Assembly: GCA_015207155.1 (NCBI GenBank)
Contig: JADEXK010000007.1
Coordinates: 59,052 to 123,051, forward strand
Reading direction: 5' to 3'
Source: Nostocales cyanobacterium LEGE 11386
GTDB taxonomy: Bacteria; Cyanobacteriota; Cyanobacteriia; Cyanobacteriales; Nostocaceae
Length of the DNA: 64,000 bases
Below the pieces are notes generated by a model that worked only from the letters and a program-made list of their open reading frames with translations, did no database searches and was not told the DNA's origin. The translations under genes and the position numbers were made by a program. Position 1 is the stretch's first letter. Each line of letters starts with the position of its first letter. Positions 8,620 to 16,681 of the stretch are shown here, piece by piece.

Positions 8620-9213
8620 TTAAAGGCGCTCTAACATTGTGAGAATGCCTCTAACGTAAGTTTGCACATCCTTTCTAGGAGCAGGCGATCGCGCATACGT
8701 TGTCAGACCAAGTACACTTCCGACTAAAAACTCAGTCACCTGCGGAATATCAGTATTCTCGGCTATTTCGCCGTTCTGTCTAGCTCTGTTCAGCGCTCGC
8801 GCAAAACCCCGGCGAAGTCGCTCAAAGTATTGCTGAACCATAGATACAACTGTTTCATCGTGGGATGCAACTTCCACAGCCGTATTACACATTAGACAGC
8901 CTAAGAAACTAGAGGGATGGTCAAGGTCGGCGATAAACTGCCCGAAAAATTGCTTGATTTCTGTCAAGGAAGGTTCTGGCTGGTTTCTCTCAAACATTGC
9001 TAAACGTTGAGCAATGACCGTATTCAAATACCAATTCAGCGCAAGCTGAAACAGTTGTTGTTTGCCACCAAAAGTTTCATACAAGCCGTAGCGTTGCACA
9101 CCTGAATGCTGCACTAAATCAGCCATTGAAGTATCTTGATATCCCTTTTGCCAGAACAAGTGCATAACTTGGTCGAGGCAAGTTTCAGGATCGAATTCCT
9201 TGTGTCGAGGCAT
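8620..9213 (-). CDS. TetR/AcrR family transcriptional regulator
   Basis: 197 residues. The N-terminal helix-turn-helix domain (about 8-55: ETCLDQVMHLFWQKGYQDTS and MADLVQHSGVQRYGLYETFG) has the TetR signature, including GLYETFGGKQQLF. The C-terminal ligand domain (60-197) is of the type with a conserved CLMCNTAVE segment, seen in relatives of thiol- or electrophile-responding regulators. Cys residues at this place could sense redox, which is an inference. It is transcribed away from the exported thioredoxin genes. An array of three TCAGAA/TTCTGA half-sites begins 8 bases upstream of its ATG, a strong sign of self-repression. Likely targets are itself and nearby genes. Confidence 0.88.
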   Translation of the reverse strand: MPRHKEFDPETCLDQVMHLFWQKGYQDTSMADLVQHSGVQRYGLYETFGGKQQLFQLALNWYLNTVIAQRLAMFERNQPEPSLTEIKQFFGQFIADLDHPSSFLGCLMCNTAVEVASHDETVVSMVQQYFERLRRGFARALNRARQNGEIAENTDIPQVTEFLVGSVLGLTTYARSPAPRKDVQTYVRGILTMLERL

Positions 9214-9220
9214 TGCTAAA

Positions 9221-9246
9221 TCAGAACAGTCATTCTGAATCAGAAT
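9221..9246. promoter_or_regulatory. Operator-like palindrome array upstream of tetR
   Basis: Two overlapping perfect inverted repeats share one half-site: TCAGAA-CAGTCA-TTCTGA (9221-9238) and ATTCTGA-A-TCAGAAT (9232-9246). The array begins 8 bases before the tetR start codon, overlapping its ribosome-site region. This is the usual position for autorepression by a TetR dimer. A one-mismatch copy lies at 8587-8604. Confidence 0.65.
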
Positions 9247-9484
9247 AACTTTAATAGTATTTGTCTGTCAACCCCACCAGTCAATGCGTAAGTGGTGTAA
9301 ATAACTTTCCGTATTATAATTCCAAATGCTGAGTACAGTATTAATTTTCCTCGTACTAAACGCTCGGGATTTCTTTCAATGGTGTCGTGGCGAACGAGCT
9401 CCAATGGTTGACATCGACTAGCGAGTCAGTTCCAAACACGCTCAGGGGGCGATCAGTCTTTCAAGGGTAGGTTTTTTTAGACTA

Positions 9485-9569
9485 TTTTGAATTTAATTAA
9501 ATCCGATTTTGATAGCTCAGTCGTCTTATAGGCAGATGCTCCAAAATTCACAATTCCAGTTTTAGTTCC
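9485..9569 (+). promoter_or_regulatory. Duplicated upstream block of the first NPCAAK thioredoxin gene
   Basis: This stretch matches 10538-10619, which lies upstream of the paralogous gene, at 65 of the first 74 positions counted by eye. Both begin TTTTGAATTTAATTAAATCC and contain CAGATGCTCCA. The core GAATTTAATTAAATCC (9489-9504) is a near-perfect palindrome. Each block starts 160-175 bases before its ATG. It probably holds the promoter and a shared operator. Confidence 0.55.
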
Positions 9570-9657
9570 CTATTTTAGGGAAAAACCACAAAACTTGGTA
9601 TTTGGCATGGTGGCAGCATCCGTCCTGCAATTGAAGCTATAAAACAGGAAAAATTGT

Positions 9658-10209
9658 ATGCGCAAACATGGGAATTTCTTGCTCAACATCTGTTTGACCA
9701 GCCTGGTTTTTACAGTATCAATGGTAGCAACAACCTCAGCTAGTATTTCTGCAACTAAAGCTCAATCATCAATTACAAAACTTGCTCAGGCAAATCCTTG
9801 TGCGTCCAAAAATCCTTGCGCTAGCAAAAATCCTTGTGCTGCTAAAGCCAATTCTGTAGGAGGGCCTCTAGCCAAAGAACTTCAAGGTAAACCAGTCGTA
9901 GTGGACGTATTTGCGACTTGGTGTCCTGGCTGCAAGAATATTGCGCCTACCCTGTCACAATTGAAACAGGAATATTCCGGCAAGGTCAACTTTGTCGTGC
10001 TGGATGTAACTGATAAGGCCAAATTCAAAGAAACGCAAGCTAAAGCCGAAAAATTAGGTCTAGGGAAATTCCTAGAGGCTAATAAGAGCAAAACAAGCAC
10101 AGTAGCGATCGTTGATCCGGCTACCGGCAACATCTTAGCTCTGTACCAAAACAATGCCAATAAAGCTGATTACACTAAGATACTCGAAACCGCTTTAGCA
10201 AACAATTAA
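9658..10209 (+). CDS. Exported thioredoxin-like protein with three NPCA(S/A)K repeats
   Basis: 183 residues: a Sec signal peptide (about 1-35, ending near ATKA), three hexapeptide repeats NPCASK/NPCASK/NPCAAK at 46-63, then a thioredoxin fold (68-183). The active site is WCPGC at 88-92, inside VVVDVFATWCPGCKNIAP. A long alpha insertion and a TSTVAIVDPATG strand with the cis-Pro region replaced by Val-Asp-Pro follow. It would act outside the cytoplasmic membrane as a thiol reductase or oxidase; the repeated cysteines could be substrates, a metal site or an electron relay (inference). AGGAAAAATTGT precedes ATG 9658. It is a tandem paralogue of the gene at 10701, with its own terminator at 10220-10256. 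CcdA, TrxB and thioredoxin genes follow. Confidence 0.85.
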   Translation: MRKHGNFLLNICLTSLVFTVSMVATTSASISATKAQSSITKLAQANPCASKNPCASKNPCAAKANSVGGPLAKELQGKPVVVDVFATWCPGCKNIAPTLSQLKQEYSGKVNFVVLDVTDKAKFKETQAKAEKLGLGKFLEANKSKTSTVAIVDPATGNILALYQNNANKADYTKILETALANN

Positions 10210-10219
10210 TTGAATTATG

Positions 10220-10256
10220 GCTTTGCCCCTATCTTTAGGGGTAAAGCTAGCTTTTT
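10220..10256 (+). terminator. Rho-independent terminator
   Basis: GCTTTGCCCCTA (10220-10231) pairs with TAGGGGTAAAGC (10236-10247) around a 4-base loop and is followed by TAGCTTTTT. It starts 10 bases past the stop codon of the first NPCAAK thioredoxin gene, so the two paralogues are separate transcription units. Confidence 0.8.
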
Positions 10257-10537
10257 ATGGCTGCAAACGCCACTTAGTACAGATTTGCGTAAAATCATGG
10301 CGAATTGAGGGTGGAAATTTAAACGCAAAGGGGAGACAGCGCGTTGGTGAGGCAGTCCGGTCTTGGTGGTTTCCCCAAAGAGGAACTGCCGTAAAGCCCT
10401 AACGGGCATAGCTGCGCTTACCGCGTAGCGTGCCGTAGGCATAAGGCTTTGCCGACTTGTAGCGACTGTCGTGCGCAGAGGTACGCAAAGAATTCGCTAC
10501 GAATTAATGAAATGTTGTACTTAGCGCTGAGAAATCA
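10257..10537. repeat. Interspersed repeat filler between the paralogues
   Basis: About 280 noncoding bases separate the terminator from the second duplicated promoter block. They contain typical Nostoc interspersed repeats: GGGAGACAGCGCGTTGG near 10331, AAAGCCCTAACGGGCATAGC near 10394, and a GCTTACCGCGTAGCGTGCC block near 10415. I see no coding frame. The repeats probably entered after the gene duplication, because nothing similar precedes the first copy. Confidence 0.55.
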
Positions 10538-10619
10538 TTTTGAATTTAATTAAATCCAAATTTGATGGCTCATTCGTCTTATAAACAGATGCTCCACAAT
10601 TGACAGTTCCAAGTTCTCA
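10538..10619 (+). promoter_or_regulatory. Duplicated upstream block of the second NPCAAK thioredoxin gene
   Basis: This is the counterpart of 9485-9569, with the same GAATTTAATTAAATCC near-palindrome (10542-10557) and the same CAGATGCTCCA element. It begins 163 bases before the ATG at 10701. Conservation of the noncoding block beside a duplicated gene suggests it is functional, perhaps a common operator and promoter. Confidence 0.55.
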
Positions 10620-10700
10620 TCTCAGAAAAACCAACGGAACATACACGTCTAGGTGCATTGTGGCAAAAAATACAATTTAAGTGTGAGGAAAAGAACCTAA

Positions 10701-11288
10701 ATGTACAAACCAAGTAAATTTTTGTTAAGTCTAGTGTGTTTGAGTGGCCTTGTTTTGACAGTATCATGTAGCGCAACAAACCCAGACAGTATTTCTCAAA
10801 ATCAAGCTCCATCATCAACTGATGTTTCGCAGGCAAATCCTTGTGCTGCCAAAAACCCATGCGCTGCGAAAAATCCTTGTGCTGCCAAAAACCCTTGCGC
10901 TGCTAAAAATCCTTGCGCTGCTAAAGCCAACTCTGTAGGAGGACCTCTAGCCCAAGAACTTCAAGGTAAACCAGTCGTGGTGGATGTGTTTGCGACCTGG
11001 TGTCCTGGCTGCAAGAATATTGCTCCCACCATGTCACAATTGAAACAGGAATATTCCGGCAAGGTCAATTTTGTTGTTCTGGATGTGACTGATCAAGCCA
11101 CAGTGAAAGAAACGGAAGCTAAGGCAGAAAAATTAGGTCTGAGTAAATTTTTGGCAGCTAACAAGAGTCAAACAAGTACTGTAGCTATTGTTGACCCAGC
11201 TACTGGCAAAATTTTAACAATGTTTAAAAATAATCCGAACAAGGATGACTACACCAAAGTACTCGATACGGCTTTAGCGAGTATTTAG
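10701..11288 (+). CDS. Exported thioredoxin-like protein with five NPCAAK repeats
   Basis: 195 residues and nearly identical to the gene at 9658 from the repeats onward. The N-terminus (LSGLVLTVSC, Cys23) resembles a relaxed lipobox, so the mature form may be a lipoprotein; the first paralogue lacks this. Five exact NPCAAK hexapeptides occupy 46-75, against three in the paralogue. The thioredoxin fold follows, with WCPGC at 100-104. GAGGAAAAGAACCTAA precedes the ATG. The role is probably extracytoplasmic thiol chemistry, fed with electrons by the CcdA-like protein encoded 210 bases downstream. The repeat count difference points to slippage within the hexamer units. Function of the repeat is unknown to me. 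Confidence 0.85.
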   Translation: MYKPSKFLLSLVCLSGLVLTVSCSATNPDSISQNQAPSSTDVSQANPCAAKNPCAAKNPCAAKNPCAAKNPCAAKANSVGGPLAQELQGKPVVVDVFATWCPGCKNIAPTMSQLKQEYSGKVNFVVLDVTDQATVKETEAKAEKLGLSKFLAANKSQTSTVAIVDPATGKILTMFKNNPNKDDYTKVLDTALASI

Positions 11289-11302
11289 TGAGTGATGGCT
11301 TT

Positions 11303-11367
11303 ATACCAATTCGTAATGCGTAATTAAGTTTGTCAGATTTATCTGCTTGATTTTGGCGAATTGGTAT
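11303..11367 (+). repeat. Inverted repeat ATACCAATTCG / CGAATTGGTAT
   Basis: Perfect 11-base arms (11303-11313 and 11357-11367) enclose 43 bases that include TCGTAATGCGTAATTAAG. The motif ATACCAATTCGTAATGCG is a frequent interspersed repeat in Nostoc; a fragment, ATACCAATTTATAATTCG, is at about 17252. Its place 14 bases after the second thioredoxin-like gene allows a terminator role, but no T tract follows. Confidence 0.5.
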
Positions 11368-11496
11368 TAGCTATATTCCTTCTCCTTTGTTATTGCGAGG
11401 TGAAATGGAGCATCTCGGTGGTGTTCGCCAACGCAATGACGGGTATGGGAACGGACATAACATGACTCCATCTCTTCATAGCTTAAGGAGAACTTA

Positions 11497-12348
11497 ATGA
11501 CACGAACATCTCAGTCGTCCACTGAGCATAAAGCTTCCCGGCGCTCTAAAATCTCGAAAAAATGGCTGGTCTATGGTGGATTGGGATTGCTATCCCTCAT
11601 TTTGGTAATTACTCTGGGGCCTGTAATTAGTCATCCTATTGAACGAGTGATTTCGATTGTCGAAAACCGTTATCAACAGTGGTTTGACCAACAGAACACG
11701 GCAAATCCCTTTGTGTTGTTGCCTTTGGCGTTTATCGGTGGGTTACTTGCTAGTGTATCACCCTGTATATTGGCACTTTTACCAGTTAACCTCAGTTACA
11801 TCGGTACACTGAAAATTAAATCGCGTTGGGATGCTTTTGCTAAGGCTGGCTTGTTTGTCCTGGGAGCAGTGACAATTTTAAGTTTGTTTGGCTTAGTTTC
11901 ATCTTTTGCCGGAGCCGTAATGGTAGAGTACCGGGGCTATATCAATATAGTAGTAGGACTGATTATGGCTGTGATGGGTCTGTGGTTGATGGGAGTGGTA
12001 AAGCTACCTCTACCCGAGATGAATGTGAATCTCCCCCAGGCTGGGCCTTATGGGGTGGGGTTGACTTTTGCCCTGGTGAGTTCTCCTTGTGCTAGTCCAG
12101 TGCTATTTGCAGTGCTGGCGGCGGCCGCAGCAACAGGTTCCCAGGCATTAGGGACGCTGACAATGGTTAGCTATGCTCTGGGTTATACTATGCTGATTTT
12201 CCTAGCGAGTTTATTTACGGGACTGGCTAAACAAAGTAATCAGTTGTTAAAACATTCCGAGGGAATTATCCGCTTTGGCAGTTTGGCACTAATTCTAACT
12301 GGGGCATACTACCTGTTTACCGGCACTCAATGGTTCGTGGGAGGTTAG
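11497..12348 (+). CDS. CcdA/DsbD-type transmembrane thiol electron carrier
   Basis: 283 residues with an N-terminal anchor (about 24-42), a short extracytoplasmic stretch, then a six-helix CcdA/DsbD-beta domain. The two redox cysteines are in the conserved places: [12 protein letters not shown] (Cys90) and [11 protein letters not shown] (Cys198). CcdA-type proteins pass electrons from cytoplasmic thioredoxin to exported thiol proteins. An AAGGAG ribosome site lies just before ATG 11497. The trxB gene begins 7 bases after its stop, and a thioredoxin follows trxB, so it sits in an operon supplying exactly its expected electron donor. The likely acceptors are the two NPCAAK thioredoxin-like proteins upstream. 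It could instead serve cytochrome c maturation, but no such genes are near. Confidence 0.87.
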   Translation: MTRTSQSSTEHKASRRSKISKKWLVYGGLGLLSLILVITLGPVISHPIERVISIVENRYQQWFDQQNTANPFVLLPLAFIGGLLASVSPCILALLPVNLSYIGTLKIKSRWDAFAKAGLFVLGAVTILSLFGLVSSFAGAVMVEYRGYINIVVGLIMAVMGLWLMGVVKLPLPEMNVNLPQAGPYGVGLTFALVSSPCASPVLFAVLAAAAATGSQALGTLTMVSYALGYTMLIFLASLFTGLAKQSNQLLKHSEGIIRFGSLALILTGAYYLFTGTQWFVGG

Positions 12349-12355
12349 GTTAATC

Positions 12356-13318
12356 ATGGTCGAGAATCTGGTGATTATTGGTTCTGGCCCTGCTGGTTAT
12401 ACTGCCGCCATCTATGCGGGACGCGCTCAACTCAGTCCCGTGGTATTTGAAGGTTTTAGTACTGGGGGAATACCCGGAGGTCAATTGATGACCACCACTG
12501 AGGTAGAGAACTATCCCGGTTTCCCCGAAGGAGTTCAGGGGCCAAAGTTAATGCAGCAGATGCGCCAGCAGGCAAGGCGCTGGGGTGCGACATTGATCAC
12601 CGATGATGTGATTGCTGTGGATTTTACTCAATACCCGTTTGCTGTAGCCTCTGCTGATCTGTTAGAAGTTAAGGCTCGCGCTGTGATCATCTGTACGGGA
12701 GCCACTGCCAAAAGATTGCATTTACCGGGTGAGGATAAGTTTTGGAATAATGGTATCTCTGCCTGTGCGATTTGTGATGGGGCAAATCCTTTGTTTGCGA
12801 ATGCAGACATTGCTGTGGTTGGTGGCGGTGATTCGGCTGTGGAAGAAGCCTTATATTTAACTAAATATGCCCGTAAGGTTCATTTACTGGTGCGTAGCGA
12901 TCGCCTGCGAGCTTCTAAAACCATGCAGGAGCGCATATTCAATCACAGCCAAATTCATATCCATTGGTATAGCTCACCTATCAGTGTGGATGGTGATACC
13001 GTCCTCCGTTGCGTCCAAGTTCAAGACAATCTCACTGGTGCAGTTTCTGCGCTAGCCGTAAGTGGTTTATTCTACGCCATTGGACACACCCCCAACACGC
13101 AGCTGTTTCAGGAGCAACTGGAACTCGATGAAGCGGGCTACATCAAAACTCAGGGTAAAAGTACAGCCACCAATATCCCTGGCATTTGGGCGGCTGGAGA
13201 CGTTCAAGATCACATTTATCGTCAGGCAATTACCGCAGCTGGCACAGGTTGTATGGCAGCCCTGGAAGCTGAACGGTGGTTATCAGAGCAGCGATCGCTC
13301 GTGACTTTCGCTGCCTAA
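12356..13318 (+). CDS. trxB: NADPH-dependent thioredoxin reductase
   Basis: 320 residues, the normal length. The FAD loop [16 protein letters not shown] opens the protein, the redox pair CAICDG has Cys137 and Cys140, and the NADPH domain has [14 protein letters not shown]. The C-terminal FAD motif [20 protein letters not shown] is present. It reduces thioredoxin with NADPH in the cytoplasm. Most cyanobacterial thioredoxins are reduced by ferredoxin through FTR, so this NADPH branch works in the dark or under stress. It lies 7 bases after the CcdA-like gene and 35 bases before a thioredoxin gene, making a self-contained relay NADPH-TrxB-Trx-CcdA. Confidence 0.95.
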   Translation: MVENLVIIGSGPAGYTAAIYAGRAQLSPVVFEGFSTGGIPGGQLMTTTEVENYPGFPEGVQGPKLMQQMRQQARRWGATLITDDVIAVDFTQYPFAVASADLLEVKARAVIICTGATAKRLHLPGEDKFWNNGISACAICDGANPLFANADIAVVGGGDSAVEEALYLTKYARKVHLLVRSDRLRASKTMQERIFNHSQIHIHWYSSPISVDGDTVLRCVQVQDNLTGAVSALAVSGLFYAIGHTPNTQLFQEQLELDEAGYIKTQGKSTATNIPGIWAAGDVQDHIYRQAITAAGTGCMAALEAERWLSEQRSLVTFAA

Positions 13319-13353
13319 ACAGGGTTTTTTATCACAATTATCAGGAGATAAAT

Positions 13354-13695
13354 ATGCAAGAGACTTTTTCTCTGGCTCAAACTTTCTTTACAGGACGAGC
13401 AGCTTTTGAATGGTTGATGCAAGAGTCTGATCAGCTAATCATTGTCAAGTTTGTGGCTCCCTACTGTCCTTCTTGCGAAACACTTCAACCTGTATTACAT
13501 CAAATAGCTGATGCTCACACAGGTAAACTGCACTTGGTTGAACTCGATATGAGCGAAGAACCTGAACTAGCTATTAATTTTGGTGTCAGAAGTGCCCCAA
13601 CTGTAGTATTACTGAAACAGCAGCAAACATTAGCACAGATTGCGGGTTTGAAGCCTAAAAAACAATACGCAGAAATGATTCAATCTGCACTCTAG
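13354..13695 (+). CDS. Thioredoxin, YCPSC active site
   Basis: 113 residues with a thioredoxin fold and CPSC (Cys38, Cys41) in place of the usual CGPC, and the cis-proline motif VRSAPTVVLLK. The start is ATG 13354, six bases after a good AGGAG site. An upstream in-frame start at 13276 would overlap trxB by 43 bases and adds nothing family-like, so I reject it. It is the third gene of the CcdA-TrxB-Trx operon and is probably the cytoplasmic dithiol carrier between TrxB and the CcdA-like protein. The atypical Pro-Ser pair suggests a partner set different from the main thioredoxins. Confidence 0.88.
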   Translation: MQETFSLAQTFFTGRAAFEWLMQESDQLIIVKFVAPYCPSCETLQPVLHQIADAHTGKLHLVELDMSEEPELAINFGVRSAPTVVLLKQQQTLAQIAGLKPKKQYAEMIQSAL

Positions 13696-13722
13696 ATCCA
13701 GGTGATGGGTAGGAGTAAAATT

Positions 13723-13818
13723 GGCGTTGCTGAATCAAGGAATGATTCTCTTATACAAGGGATGGCAAGATGCCCATCCCACAAAACCAGCAAAATCATC
13801 CCGCAAATATGCAACGCC
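13723..13818. mobile_element. Miniature inverted-repeat element, family A copy 1
   Basis: A 96-base noncoding element starting GGCGTTGCTGAATCAAGG and ending ATATGCAACGCC; the outer 8 bases of the ends are perfect inverted repeats and ATGATT pairs again further in. It contains GGGATGGCAAGATGCCCATC, which resembles the dispersed hairpin repeat at 3402 and 63172. A second element with the same ends is at 53227-53337. No target duplication is obvious. Confidence 0.5.
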
Positions 13819-13976
13819 GGAAAATTTTATCATAAATTATGGGTATTTACATAGGCTTTGGCATAACTTGTAATTTCTACTACCACTAAGTATTTCCTCC
13901 TTCACAAAACGACATAATTCGGTAAAATTGGGTAAAGCAATTTTGGCATTTGTTAAACAAAGGCATCAGCAAACCC

Positions 13977-14993
13977 ATGCAACTGAAACTCAGTGCATTT
14001 CGACTTTCCTTCACCCCCCTACTATTAATTGCCCCCTTTTTCCTGTGGGGAACGGCAATGGTAGCGATGAAAGGAGTGATACCCCACACTACACCCTTAT
14101 TTATGGCAGGTGTGCGTTTACTACCAGCTGGGGTGTTAGTTCTCATCGTCGCAGCGTTTATGGGTAGACCCCAGCCGCAGGGTTGGGCTGCATGGCTGTG
14201 GATTACCTTATTTGCCTTGGTAGATGGGGCTTTATTTCAGGGCTTTTTAGCAGAGGGATTAGTCAGAACTGGCGCTGGGTTGGGTTCTGTGATGATTGAT
14301 TCCCAACCGTTAGCTGTGGCGTTGCTGTCGTTGTGGTTATTCCAAGAACATATTGGTTTTTGGGGATGGCTGGGATTAGCCCTAGGAGTCACGGGTATTA
14401 GTTTAATTGGCTTGCCAGATGAGTGGATTTTCCGTATTTTCGATTCAGGGATAAATGCCACTATGGGCAATTGGCAAGATTTGTTGGCTAGTGGCGAATG
14501 GTTAATGCTGTTAGCTGCCCTATCAATGGCTGTAGGAACAGTAATGATCCGGTTTGTGTGTAGGTATGCTGATCCGGTAACCGCTACGGGATGGCACATG
14601 ATTGTGGGTGGATTACCGTTGTGGGGCATTTCATCAGTTGTGGAGTCTCAGCAATGGTCAAATATTATGACAGCTGAGTGGTTGGCTTTAGGTTATGCCA
14701 CAGTGTTTGGTAGTGCGATCGCCTATGGGTTGTTTTTCTACTTTGCATCTAGTGGTAGTCTTACTAGTCTTAGTTCCCTGACGTTTCTCACACCCATATT
14801 TGCCCTATTATTCGGTAATCTTTTCCTTTCAGAAGTTCTCAGTCCCTTGCAGTGGGTGGGAGTTGGACTGACTTTAATCAGTATCTATCTCATTAACCAG
14901 CGTGATACCTTGGCGGGGCCAAGTAACAAGGTAAGTGTCAAAGAAACAACTACACAGCAACCACCAGTTTTAGAAGCATCTGCTAACAAATAA
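13977..14993 (+). CDS. EamA/DMT family transporter
   Basis: 338 residues with about ten hydrophobic segments forming two EamA repeats (roughly 12-145 and 170-305). Family landmarks include FFLWGTAMVAMKGVIPHTTP in helix 1-2, and LTFLTPIFALLFGNLFLSE near the end of the second repeat. The drug/metabolite superfamily exports amino acids, nucleotides or similar small molecules; the substrate cannot be told. ATG 13977 is chosen because the nine upstream in-frame codons open with TTG and precede the first hydrophobic helix without clear conservation. The last 25 residues are polar and cytoplasmic. It stands alone, followed by a repeat cluster. Confidence 0.85.
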   Translation: MQLKLSAFRLSFTPLLLIAPFFLWGTAMVAMKGVIPHTTPLFMAGVRLLPAGVLVLIVAAFMGRPQPQGWAAWLWITLFALVDGALFQGFLAEGLVRTGAGLGSVMIDSQPLAVALLSLWLFQEHIGFWGWLGLALGVTGISLIGLPDEWIFRIFDSGINATMGNWQDLLASGEWLMLLAALSMAVGTVMIRFVCRYADPVTATGWHMIVGGLPLWGISSVVESQQWSNIMTAEWLALGYATVFGSAIAYGLFFYFASSGSLTSLSSLTFLTPIFALLFGNLFLSEVLSPLQWVGVGLTLISIYLINQRDTLAGPSNKVSVKETTTQQPPVLEASANK

Positions 14994-14994
14994 A

Positions 14995-15274
14995 GAGCGC
15001 TGAGTATGAAGAGTGCTGAGTTGAAAGTGCTGAGTGCTGAGTTAAAAGACCACCCACTAGGGGGAGCCACTGCGGTGGACGGGTTTCCCGGCATATAGGA
15101 GCCAGCCGCGTGGGCGGGTTTCCCGACTTGAGCGGACTGGCGTCAAGTGGCGTTGGGGTATCGACCTTCTCCCGATAAGAAGATTCCGCTTGACTTCGGG
15201 CGGGGCTTTTACCATAGTGCGGAAGTACTTCCTTCATCTTCTTGTTACTCAGCACTCAGCACTCAGCACTGAGT
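14995..15274. repeat. Heptamer-repeat cluster with duplicated GGGTTTCCCG blocks
   Basis: Variants of GTGCTGA line 14995-15046, and the complementary CTCAGCACTCAGCACTCAGC lies at 15248-15267. The heptamer clusters are therefore inverted around about 200 bases. Inside are two imperfect copies of a unit with GTGG(A/G)CGGGTTTCCCG (about 15073-15089 and 15109-15125). The rest of this 500-base gap, to 15496, is AT-rich and presumably holds the promoter of the next gene. No coding frame looks real. Confidence 0.65.
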
Positions 15275-15496
15275 TTTAAAAATCCTCTCATCTTGCAGGT
15301 AAAAAAAATCTGGGCTGGATATTTTGCACTAGCTATATCAAGCAAGTAAGAGGTAAATCTCAAAAAATGCAATTAATCATCCCCTAATTAGAAAGTCTAA
15401 TGATTTTTTTGCTACTTTAAAAGTTAACATTTAGACATATTGAAGTTATTGTGGTATCCATAACTTCAAAAGCACGTTCAGGCTGAAACTGAAAAT

Positions 15497-16681
15497 ATGA
15501 GGCTATGCCATTCCTCAATTCTGATATTTACCTGTTTGACTTGCTGGGGTTTTTACCCGATTCGCGCAAGTACAGCCACACCTAACCCAGCATCTCAAGA
15601 ACTTGCACAAGCTAGTTCGACAATGCCTGCCATCCAGTCTGTTCTCAGACCCGGTAGTCAAGGGGCGGATGTTAAGGGGCTGCAAACCCAATTACAGGCA
15701 TTAGGATACTACGATGATGTAGTTGATGGAGTGTACGGCACAAGTACGCAAATTGCGGTAGTTAAATTTCAAAAAGCCCAAAATTTAAGAAGAATAGATG
15801 GTATTGCTGATTTGGCGACTAGGCGCAATCTGCAAACAGCTTGGGCAGCAAAAAATCAGGTTGTCATCTCTCCTAACGTCTCCTCTTTAACTCCAGATAC
15901 TCAACCAACTGCCCAGCCTGAGTCAAACCAGCGAGGTTTAATTTGGTGGTCACTGCTTGGTCTGGGAATTCTGGGAAGTATTGGCGCATTCCTGTTTCTA
16001 TTGAGATGGTATCGTCAGATTCAACAAGACCCAGAATCAACAAACCCAGAATTCAAAGCGTTGAGTCCGGCTGACAAAGACCAGATTAAGCCGTCATCAG
16101 AAGAATTAGACACCCTATCAAATCCGCAGGAAAATACAGCATCTGTAACCAATCCAAAAACAGCACAAACATCAATTACTGCTTCAGTATTGCCACCAGA
16201 TCATACTTCTCGTCTGCCCAAACTAAATATCGTTGACGAATTGATTCAGGACTTACGCAGTACTGATCCAACAAAGCGGCGTAAGGCTATTTGGGATTTG
16301 GGTCAGCAGGGAGACTCACGGGCAATTCAGCCACTGGTAGACTTGATGATTGATGCTGATTCTCAACAACGCAGTCTAATTTTGGCAGCTTTGGCAGAGA
16401 TTAACGCCCGCTCACTCAAGCCAATGAATCGAGCTTTGGCAATCTCTTTGCAAGATGAAAGTCCACAAGTGCGACAAAACGCCATTCGTGACCTGACTCG
16501 TGTTTATGACATGATGACGCAAATGAGCCAGATGTTGTCCCACGCCTTAGATGATCCTGATGCTGACGTGCAGACAACAGCAAAATATGCTCTAACTCAG
16601 ATGAATAGAATGCGTAGTTTACCCACTCGAAAAAGTCTCCCGGAAGATACTGAAAAAGAGCCAGAACAAGAAAATTTATAA
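15497..16681 (+). CDS. Peptidoglycan-binding and HEAT-repeat membrane protein
   Basis: 394 residues: signal peptide (about 1-25), a PG_binding_1 domain (about 52-112; LRPGSQGADVKGLQTQLQAL and DGVYGTSTQIAVVKFQ), a low-complexity linker, a membrane span (about 150-172) and a cytoplasmic part. That part has HEAT-like repeats (about 250-360; DPTKRRKAIWDLGQQGDSRA and SPQVRQNAIRDLTRVY). It would tie the cell wall to a cytoplasmic protein-interaction scaffold. The order wall domain, membrane span, HEAT is seen in other cyanobacterial proteins of unknown role. Its stop shares the palindrome TTATAA with the stop of the convergent DUF2141 gene, giving a 6-base overlap. Confidence 0.85.
   Translation: MRLCHSSILIFTCLTCWGFYPIRASTATPNPASQELAQASSTMPAIQSVLRPGSQGADVKGLQTQLQALGYYDDVVDGVYGTSTQIAVVKFQKAQNLRRIDGIADLATRRNLQTAWAAKNQVVISPNVSSLTPDTQPTAQPESNQRGLIWWSLLGLGILGSIGAFLFLLRWYRQIQQDPESTNPEFKALSPADKDQIKPSSEELDTLSNPQENTASVTNPKTAQTSITASVLPPDHTSRLPKLNIVDELIQDLRSTDPTKRRKAIWDLGQQGDSRAIQPLVDLMIDADSQQRSLILAALAEINARSLKPMNRALAISLQDESPQVRQNAIRDLTRVYDMMTQMSQMLSHALDDPDADVQTTAKYALTQMNRMRSLPTRKSLPEDTEKEPEQENL

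Noticed and set aside
9326..9424. 32-codon plus-strand frame starting MLSTVLIFLVLNARDFF
   Set aside because: No ribosome site, no family, and it lies between regulatory elements. A chance hydrophobic frame is the simpler reading.
9781..9846. NPCAAK repeats as a sequencing or assembly artefact
   Set aside because: The two paralogues have different repeat numbers, codon use varies among units, and the frame continues into an intact thioredoxin domain.
13276..13353. Upstream extension of the thioredoxin frame
   Set aside because: It overlaps trxB out of frame. The ATG at 13354 has its own AGGAG site and fits the family start.
14885..15255. Overlapping 69- and 90-codon minus-strand frames
   Set aside because: They consist of translated heptamer repeats and duplicated GGGTTTCCCG blocks.
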